20,858 bases of DNA from a virus: IMG/VR virus record IMGVR_UViG_3300030090_003400, positions 1 to 20,858 of that record. The stretch is one strand, 5' to 3'. Below are positions 6,087 through 10,949 of the stretch, one piece after another. Position 1 is the stretch's first letter. The number at the start of each line of letters is the position of its first letter. Made by a program: the position numbers and the translations under genes. The notes under the pieces are model-generated. The model did no database searches. It was not told the DNA's origin and saw only the letters and a program-made list of their open reading frames with translations.

Positions 6087-6754
6087 ACGCCGCACCGTGG
6101 TCATTCAGCAAAATTAAAGCATTTCAACAATGCCCCAAGCAGTTTTACCACGAGAAAATAATCAAACAATATCCGTTCAAGATGACTGATGCCGTGCGTT
6201 ACGGTAATGAGTTTCACAAAGCCGCAGAAAACTACATACAGGGAAAAGAGTTAGATAGGCGATTTGAGTTTGCTCGGCCCGCGTTGGACTCACTTAACGC
6301 AAAAGAGGGTGACAAGTTATGTGAATACAGGATGGGGCTAACAAACCGTTTAGAACCATGTACGTTTGGTGCAAGGAACGTTTGGTTTAGAGGGATAGCG
6401 GACTTACTCATCCTAGATCATAAAAATAATCTAGCATGGGTTATTGATTACAAAACAGGCAAATCAGCGCAATATGCGGATAGCGGTCAGTTAGAACTTA
6501 TGGCGATGGCTGTGTTTAGGCACTTCCCACATATCGACACGGTGCGAGCTGGATTGTTATTTGTTGTGTGTAACGAGTTAATTAAAGATTCTTTCATAGC
6601 TTCAGACAGTAAAAAACTATGGATCAAGTGGGCAGATTCGTTTACTGATATGCAGTATGCGTATGAGAACGATGTGTGGAATCCAAACCCTAGTGGTTTG
6701 TGTAGGAGGCACTGCCCAGTGGTTGAATGCAGTCATAACGGGAGTAACAGATAA
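6083..6754 (+). CDS. Cas4/RecB-like PD-(D/E)XK exonuclease
   Basis: A 223-aa nuclease of the PDDEXK_1/Cas4-RecB group, which resects DNA ends for recombination or replication. Motifs in order: SFSKIKAFQQCPKQFY (7-22), GNEFHKAAE with His45, FRGIADLL with Asp107, VIDYKTGK with Asp122 and Lys124, and Gln136 in QLELM. One N-terminal cysteine (C17) and three C-terminal ones (C207, C211, C216) form the pattern that binds a 4Fe-4S cluster in Cas4 and AddB, although the spacing (CX3CX4C) differs slightly. The ATG overlaps the polymerase stop by four bases (ATGA), so it is made with the polymerase. There is no CRISPR array or cas1 nearby, so an adaptation role is not suggested. The family is firm; the Fe-S cluster is inferred. 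Confidence 0.88.
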   Translation: MNAAPWSFSKIKAFQQCPKQFYHEKIIKQYPFKMTDAVRYGNEFHKAAENYIQGKELDRRFEFARPALDSLNAKEGDKLCEYRMGLTNRLEPCTFGARNVWFRGIADLLILDHKNNLAWVIDYKTGKSAQYADSGQLELMAMAVFRHFPHIDTVRAGLLFVVCNELIKDSFIASDSKKLWIKWADSFTDMQYAYENDVWNPNPSGLCRRHCPVVECSHNGSNR

Positions 6755-7029
6755 TGCCTTATAAGAATCCAAAGGATCGTAAGAAACAAAAGCCAGATAA
6801 AAAAGGAACAAAGGCTTTTGAAGCTCGTATGGAGCGGCAACGCGCCAGACGTAAGATGGATAGAACCGGCAAAGACGCAAACAAAAACGGAGTGGCTGAC
6901 AAGCGCGAAGGTAAAGACGTTAGCCATAAAAAGATGTTGAGTAAGGGTGGATCGAATAAGGATGGTGTGCGGGTAGAAAGCCGTAGTGCAAACCGTAGCC
7001 GTAACGGCAAAAGCCCCAAACGTAAATGA
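6754..7029 (+). CDS. small basic HNH-like phage protein
   Basis: A 91-aa, extremely Lys/Arg-rich protein coupled to the nuclease gene by a TAATG overlap. The C-terminal part, GKDVSHKKMLSKGGSNK then SRSANRSRNGK (about residues 53-87), matches a widespread small phage family whose usual form is GKDVDHK.PLSKGGSN...NLRV...NRS and which looks like a minimal HNH nuclease fold. Here the Asp-His pair is Ser-His, so catalysis is doubtful and plain DNA binding is possible. A DANKNGVADKRE segment (about 41-52) resembles an EF-hand or dockerin calcium loop. No membrane segment or signal peptide. The family resemblance is from memory; the activity is unproven. Confidence 0.6.
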   Translation: MPYKNPKDRKKQKPDKKGTKAFEARMERQRARRKMDRTGKDANKNGVADKREGKDVSHKKMLSKGGSNKDGVRVESRSANRSRNGKSPKRK

Positions 7030-7115
7030 GAGAAGAAGTCAAAGGTGTTTTGGCTGGGGTCGGTGTCGCTGCTGGCGTATATGTCGTAGCGTTTATTTTG
7101 TATTTAATGGTTTAG
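7026..7115 (+). CDS. 29-aa single-helix membrane microprotein
   Basis: An ATG in an ATGA overlap with the previous stop opens a 29-codon frame ending in TAG. After a charged start (MREEVKG) the remainder is one hydrophobic stretch of about 20 residues (VLAGVGVAAGVYVVAFILYL), with no charged residue up to the final MV. This is a single-pass membrane helix with the positive charge near its N-terminus. The start-stop coupling and position right before a terminator suggest a real last gene of the polymerase set. Possibilities include a small inner-membrane factor or a holin-like peptide; nothing decides between them. Confidence 0.55.
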   Translation: MREEVKGVLAGVGVAAGVYVVAFILYLMV

Positions 7116-7145
7116 GCTTGGGGTACTTCATTGACCTCTCCAGCG

Positions 7146-7177
7146 CGTTCCCGCCCGCGTGGCCGAAGGCGGGCTTT
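7146..7177 (+). repeat. terminator-associated repeat, copy 1
   Basis: A 32-base unit, CGTTCCCG...GAAGGCGGGCTTT, nearly identical (28 of 32 positions) to 7229-7260, in direct orientation 83 bases apart. Both copies fold into GC hairpins followed by U, so the repeat is a duplicated terminator-like element and not a mobile-element end. Confidence 0.75.
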
Positions 7178-7179
7178 TT
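7153..7179 (+). terminator. rho-independent terminator after the polymerase gene set
   Basis: The stem GCCCGC (7153-7158) pairs with GCGGGC (7169-7174) and is followed directly by five T (7175-7179). An alternative register pairs CCCGCC (7150-7155) with GGCGGG (7168-7173). It lies about 40 bases after the microprotein stop and should end the transcript that carries the polymerase and nuclease genes. Confidence 0.75.
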
Positions 7180-7228
7180 AGGCCGAGGTGCGAGGGTTTA
7201 TTCCTTTTCTCTCGCTCCTATCTCATCA

Positions 7229-7260
7229 CGTTCCCGTCCGTGAGGCTGAAGGCGGGCTTT
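7229..7260 (+). repeat. terminator-associated repeat, copy 2
   Basis: The second copy of the 32-base unit. The stem CCCGTC (7233-7238) pairs with GGCGGG (7251-7256), with one G-U where copy 1 has G-C, so pairing is preserved despite divergence. Only CTTTC follows, so termination should be weaker. It ends 17 bases before the helicase ATG and the ribosome site GGCGG follows directly, so it may also act as a leader hairpin or processing site. Confidence 0.65.
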
Positions 7261-7277
7261 CAAAAAAGGCGGTAAGT

Positions 7278-8813
7278 ATGCAAGTCATAGACAATAAAGC
7301 TCTACTATTAAAATTACGCCAGCCTGAAAAGGTAACTAGTGTTATACCTAAAAGTAAGTTGTTACCTGATAATCGGGTATTGGTTAACTGGGGCATTGAA
7401 GAGACACACGTACTAAAGAACTTAAACATCAAAGCACCTTCGCCTATCGAAGCTGAGTACGAGTGGACAGGAAAGCACGAGCCGTTTGACCATCAAAAAA
7501 CTACTAGCTCGTTTCTGACGTTGAACAAAAGAGCGTTCTGCTTCAACGAACAAGGCACAGGTAAGACTGCTAGTGCTATCTGGGCAGCAGACTACTTGAT
7601 GAGTAAGGGCAGGATAAACAGAGCCTTAGTTATATGCCCGTTGTCGATTATGGATTCTGCATGGCGGCAAGATTTGTTTACTTTCGCCATGCATAGATCC
7701 GTTTCAGTTGCATACGGTAGTTCAAAGCAACGCCGAAAGATAATAGAGGAAGGCGCTGAGTTCGTCATAATTAACTACGATGGTGTTGAGGTTGTCAGGG
7801 ACGCTATCGAAGAAGGTGGGTTTGACTTAGTTATCGTGGACGAAGCCACGCACTATAAGAACGTGCAAACTAACCGATGGAAAACGTTGAACAGTCTCAT
7901 AACTGGTTCTACGTGGGTATGGATGATGACCGGAACGCCCGCTGCGCAAAGTCCACTAGATGCATTTGGATTAGCTAAGATCGTAGACCCCAAATCAGTA
8001 CCAAGATTCTTTGGCACTTTCCGTGACCAAGTTATGAGCAAAGTGAGTCAGTTCAAGTGGGTGCCGAAGCCCGAAGCTACAGAGATAGTATTTAGTGCTT
8101 TGCAACCAGCGATACGGTTTACTAAAGCCGAGTGTCTGGACTTACCAGAGATTGTTTACACACATCGTGAGGTCGAGCTTACAAGACAGCAGCAGAAGTA
8201 CTACAAAGAACTGAAAGATAAGATGGTGATGCAAGCAGCAGGAGAACAAATCTCTGCGGCAAATGCTGCCGTTAATCTCAACAAGCTACTACAAATATCA
8301 GCAGGGGCCGTGTACACAGACGAAGGCGAGTCTCTGGAGTTTGACATCAAGCATAGATATAAGGTGTTACGTGAGGTTATCTCTGAAGCGAGCAAAAAAG
8401 TTTTGGTATTTGTACCGTTCAAGAACGTCATAGATGTGCTTGTGGATAAGCTACGTCAGGACGGTATAACCACAGAAATGGTTCGCGGTGATGTGACTGC
8501 AAACCAGCGCACTGAGATATTTAAGCAGTTCCAACAAACCCCAAATCCACGCATTTTGGTAATACAACCACAAGCTGCATCGCATGGGGTCACACTAACC
8601 GCTGCCGATACTATTGTTTGGTGGGGGCCAACTTCTTCCGTTGAAACCTATGAACAGGCTAACGCCCGTATCCATAGACAGGGCCAAGATCACAAATGCA
8701 CGGTGATTCAATTGGCAGGATCTCTCGCTGAAAAGCGCGTTTACTCACTTCTAGATAATAAATTACACACTCACACAAAAATTATTGATCTCTACAAAGA
8801 AATTGTTGCATAA
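7278..8813 (+). CDS. SNF2-family DNA helicase/translocase
   Basis: A 511-aa superfamily 2 ATPase that moves along or remodels double-stranded DNA. Motifs: Q-like FDHQKT (70-75), Walker A GTGKT (93-97), motif Ia VICPLSI (118-124), Walker B DEATHYKN (188-195), TGTP (218-221), and motif VI QANARIHRQGQ (460-470), the typical SNF2 ending. I chose ATG 7278, with AAAGGCGG just upstream, over an in-frame GTG at 7188 that would read through the second repeat hairpin. It is compact, with no accessory chromatin domain, as usual in phages. It opens a second gene set after the tandem terminators and probably works in replication or recombination-linked repair with the nucleases. The fold is certain; the precise role is inferred. 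Confidence 0.93.
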   Translation: MQVIDNKALLLKLRQPEKVTSVIPKSKLLPDNRVLVNWGIEETHVLKNLNIKAPSPIEAEYEWTGKHEPFDHQKTTSSFLTLNKRAFCFNEQGTGKTASAIWAADYLMSKGRINRALVICPLSIMDSAWRQDLFTFAMHRSVSVAYGSSKQRRKIIEEGAEFVIINYDGVEVVRDAIEEGGFDLVIVDEATHYKNVQTNRWKTLNSLITGSTWVWMMTGTPAAQSPLDAFGLAKIVDPKSVPRFFGTFRDQVMSKVSQFKWVPKPEATEIVFSALQPAIRFTKAECLDLPEIVYTHREVELTRQQQKYYKELKDKMVMQAAGEQISAANAAVNLNKLLQISAGAVYTDEGESLEFDIKHRYKVLREVISEASKKVLVFVPFKNVIDVLVDKLRQDGITTEMVRGDVTANQRTEIFKQFQQTPNPRILVIQPQAASHGVTLTAADTIVWWGPTSSVETYEQANARIHRQGQDHKCTVIQLAGSLAEKRVYSLLDNKLHTHTKIIDLYKEIVA

Positions 8814-8859
8814 CTAACAGAACAATAGCAGAATGCGTTTCTCGCTTTTGGAGATTCGT

Positions 8860-9261
8860 ATGAGCGATGCAATAAACGTAGATAAGCTAACAAAAGTTTA
8901 TCTGAAAATAAAAGAGCAACGAGAAGAGTTGTCGAGTAGGTACAAGGAACAGGACGGTCATTTAGAAGAACAACAAAGCACGATCAAAAGTGAGTTGTTG
9001 AAGCATCTGCAAGAGCAGAACATTGATTCTATCAGGACACCTAATGGCACCTTTTACCGCACTACTAAGACAAAGTACTGGACTTCTGATTGGGAAAGTA
9101 TGCACGAGTTTATACTAGAGCATGGTTTGCCTGATCTTCTAGAGAAGCGGCTACACCAAACAAATGTGCGGACGTTTCTAGAGGAAAATGAAGATCTGCT
9201 ACCGAAAGGTCTGAACGTCGATAGCGAATACTCGTTATCAGTTCGGAGACCTAAAAAATGA
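8860..9261 (+). CDS. conserved phage protein with N-terminal coiled coil
   Basis: I place the start at ATG 8860 (133 aa) because GGAG sits six bases upstream; an ATG at 8833 lacks such a site. Residues about 5-50 form a charged coiled coil (KLTKVYLKIKEQREEL). A compact domain follows with RTPNGTFYRTTKTKYWTSDW, EHGLPDLLEKR, and a C-terminal GLNVDSEYSLSVRR strand. I recall the same arrangement in many phage genomes as an uncharacterised protein near replication helicases. No enzyme motif is visible. A DNA-binding or helicase-partner role is possible from context only. The stop overlaps the next ATG (ATGA). Confidence 0.7.
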   Translation: MSDAINVDKLTKVYLKIKEQREELSSRYKEQDGHLEEQQSTIKSELLKHLQEQNIDSIRTPNGTFYRTTKTKYWTSDWESMHEFILEHGLPDLLEKRLHQTNVRTFLEENEDLLPKGLNVDSEYSLSVRRPKK

Positions 9262-9476
9262 CAGACCCTCTAGTGCCAATCGAATCTGTTGCACAGCACT
9301 TCAAAGTGTCTATTTCAACAATTCGTTTGTGGGTTCGACAAGGTATTGTTCCTCCAAATAGTTACGTGAAGATAGGTAAAACCTACAGGTTTTCACTGCC
9401 TGATGTGACGTTTGCACTGCTTCGTTATGACAATGATATTGACGAAGTAGAGGAAGATTCGGACGATGATTTGTGA
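9258..9476 (+). CDS. excisionase/MerR-type helix-turn-helix protein
   Basis: A 72-aa protein with a winged helix-turn-helix of the HTH_17 (MerR/AlpA/excisionase) type: LVPIESVAQHFKVSISTIRLWVRQGIVP (about residues 5-32) followed by the wing YVKIGKTYRFSLPDV (36-50). The last 15 residues are almost all acidic (IDEVEEDSDDDL). This fold serves either as a small transcription regulator or as a recombination directionality factor. No integrase is in the window, so neither role is settled. The coupled ATGA start and GTGA end place it inside the helicase gene set. An obvious target to consider is the 18-bp palindrome at 899. Confidence 0.8.
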   Translation: MTDPLVPIESVAQHFKVSISTIRLWVRQGIVPPNSYVKIGKTYRFSLPDVTFALLRYDNDIDEVEEDSDDDL

Positions 9477-10126
9477 GAATCAGCATCCGTGGGGGTTACT
9501 TCTCTGGGCCACCAGAGCTAGATGCATACTGCACACAAATGAGTGCGGTAATCGTCCATGCTTCTGGAGTTCACAGAAGTTACTTCGCTGGTGAATACCA
9601 ACCAGAAGGTAATCAGTTACCTGCATGTTGGTCAACGGATACTGAGAGACCAGCGTTACAAGTGCCAGCGGCTACTCGCCAATCTGGTAGGTGTATCGAC
9701 TGCACTCAGAATATACGTGGATCAGCAATAGGTGGTAGTGGCAGAGCGTGTAGGTTCTTTCAGCTTTTAGCGATTGCTTTTGAGCATGATCTAAACACTG
9801 TACATAGACTGCAAGTTCCGTCAGCAAGCATCTTTGGCAAGAGCAACAGTAACATGTCGCTTGAAGCCTACTCGCGCTTTTTGGCTAAACACGGAACGCC
9901 AAGCGCAACTGTAGTAACAAAAATTTATTTTGATACGACAAGTAACATGCCTCGTTTGTGCTTTGCACCGTCGAGAGCATTGCGGACGGAGGAGTTAGAC
10001 GTTGTGCGTGAGGTCGTCACTCGGCCCAGCACCCTCAACACAATTACGTTTGAGGTTGTAGATCACACACAGTCTCCTTTTCCGGTTAGTAAGGGTTTTG
10101 AAATTAAGGAGACATATCATGGCTGA
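9473..10126 (+). CDS. conserved four-cysteine (zinc-ribbon-like) phage protein
   Basis: A 217-aa protein starting at GTG in a GTGA overlap and ending eight bases inside the single-stranded DNA-binding protein gene. Four cysteines are arranged as C52-W-S, C74-x2-C77 and C93 inside a CIDCTQN...GSAIGG.GRAC core, which looks like a zinc ribbon. The pattern C..C..N..GS...G.G.AC is one I associate with a conserved but uncharacterised phage family next to gp2.5-like proteins. The C-terminal half (about 105-217) is mixed alpha/beta. Constant pairing with the binding protein would suggest a role in recombination or replication, but the function is unknown. Confidence 0.7.
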   Translation: MRISIRGGYFSGPPELDAYCTQMSAVIVHASGVHRSYFAGEYQPEGNQLPACWSTDTERPALQVPAATRQSGRCIDCTQNIRGSAIGGSGRACRFFQLLAIAFEHDLNTVHRLQVPSASIFGKSNSNMSLEAYSRFLAKHGTPSATVVTKIYFDTTSNMPRLCFAPSRALRTEELDVVREVVTRPSTLNTITFEVVDHTQSPFPVSKGFEIKETYHG

Positions 10127-10844
10127 AGCCCAATACATAATACCTAGCGCAGAAGCGTTATACCCAAAGATCGACCAAACTTATAAGTTTGACCAGACTG
10201 CAAACCGCTCGGTTCCTTGTGATCCCTTTGATGACGGTGCAGCCTACGAGCTAAATTTTAAGCTATCAGAGTCTGACGCTAGGAAGCTATACAAGGCGAT
10301 GAAGGCTTACTACCTTGAGAGAAAAGAAAAGAGCTGGCCTGACAAGTTCCCAAATCCTTTCAAGAAGCAAGAAGACGGTACTTACGAAGGTAAGACCCGA
10401 CTAAAAGGCGCTTTTGGTAAAGATGCCAGCCGTAAGCCACTATTAGTGGACTCTAAAAATACGCCATGCGGTGACGATTTCAGACTCACTAGCGGCAGTA
10501 TTGTCAATATCTCTGTGACATTTGTTCCATACAGTGTCTCAGGTAGCACTGGTGTTAGTTTGCGTATCAACGCCGTACAGGTGTTGAAGTACGAGCCAAT
10601 GAAAGCTAGCAGTCCTTTTGCTGCTGTTTCTGATGGCTACGTGGCTACGGAAGCTAGCCCGTTCTCTCCTGCTCCCGAACAACCTGTTATCTCTGCAGAG
10701 GATGATGACGATGGTTTTGGGGATGAGGAAGATCTGCCCCCTGTGGCAGAACCGAAAAAGAAGGTTGTCAAAAAGTCTGCCCCTGCACCTACAGACGCTG
10801 GCAATCTAAGTTCGATCATTGATGCTTGGGATGACGAAGACTAG
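10119..10844 (+). CDS. gp2.5-like single-stranded DNA-binding protein
   Basis: A 241-aa protein. The start at ATG 10119 has TAAGGAG seven bases upstream; a TTG at 10098 is less likely. The N-terminal about 160 residues are strand-rich and fit the OB-fold of the DUF2815/T7 gp2.5 group (YELNFKLSESDARKLYKAM, then GSIVNISVTFVPYSV and GVSLRINAVQVLKYEP). Then come a Pro/Ser linker, an acidic run (195-205), a Lys-rich patch (213-219) and a short acidic-aromatic tip (IDAWDDED) like the protein-interaction tails of bacterial SSB and gp2.5. It would coat single strands and recruit the polymerase and primase-helicase. The family placement rests on pattern and context. Confidence 0.8.
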   Translation: MAEAQYIIPSAEALYPKIDQTYKFDQTANRSVPCDPFDDGAAYELNFKLSESDARKLYKAMKAYYLERKEKSWPDKFPNPFKKQEDGTYEGKTRLKGAFGKDASRKPLLVDSKNTPCGDDFRLTSGSIVNISVTFVPYSVSGSTGVSLRINAVQVLKYEPMKASSPFAAVSDGYVATEASPFSPAPEQPVISAEDDDDGFGDEEDLPPVAEPKKKVVKKSAPAPTDAGNLSSIIDAWDDED

Positions 10845-10860
10845 GTTTTAATGGTCACTT

Positions 10861-10939
10861 CATCACGGCTAGGTATGTGGCAAACCGAAAAGAGTGAAGC
10901 CCCCTAGTATTCACTCCTGCCGTGGTGTCTTTTCTTTTT
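10861..10939 (+). promoter_or_regulatory. nested, pseudoknot-capable RNA structure before the primase-helicase
   Basis: The outer stem pairs 10861-10869 with 10919-10927 (9 bp, one G-U). Inside it GAGTGAA (10892-10898) pairs with TTCACTC (10910-10916), 7 bp perfect, with an 11-base loop. Loop bases CCTAG (10903-10907) are complementary to CTAGG (10869-10873), allowing a pseudoknot of four to five pairs. A T-rich run (10928-10939) follows. The element could be an attenuator or terminator for the upstream genes, or a translational leader, since the ribosome site AGGTG (10940-10944) comes right after. It matches no known class I can name. Confidence 0.55.
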
Positions 10940-10949
10940 AGGTGCATAA

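Noticed and set aside
6083-6754. A CRISPR-Cas adaptation locus suggested by the Cas4-like gene
   Set aside because: There is no cas1 or cas2 gene and no repeat-spacer array anywhere in the window; Cas4-like nucleases are common phage replication or recombination genes.
6986-7243. An 85-codon frame after the HNH-like gene
   Set aside because: It runs through the first terminator hairpin, overlaps the coupled 29-codon membrane frame, and has no sensible ribosome site or composition.
7188-7277. Extended N-terminus for the SNF2 helicase from a GTG start
   Set aside because: The extension would translate the second repeat hairpin; ATG 7278 has a good ribosome site and gives a normal family start.
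9258-9476. Evidence of an integration module from the excisionase-like HTH
   Set aside because: No integrase, attachment site or repressor is visible; the fold is equally used by small transcription regulators.
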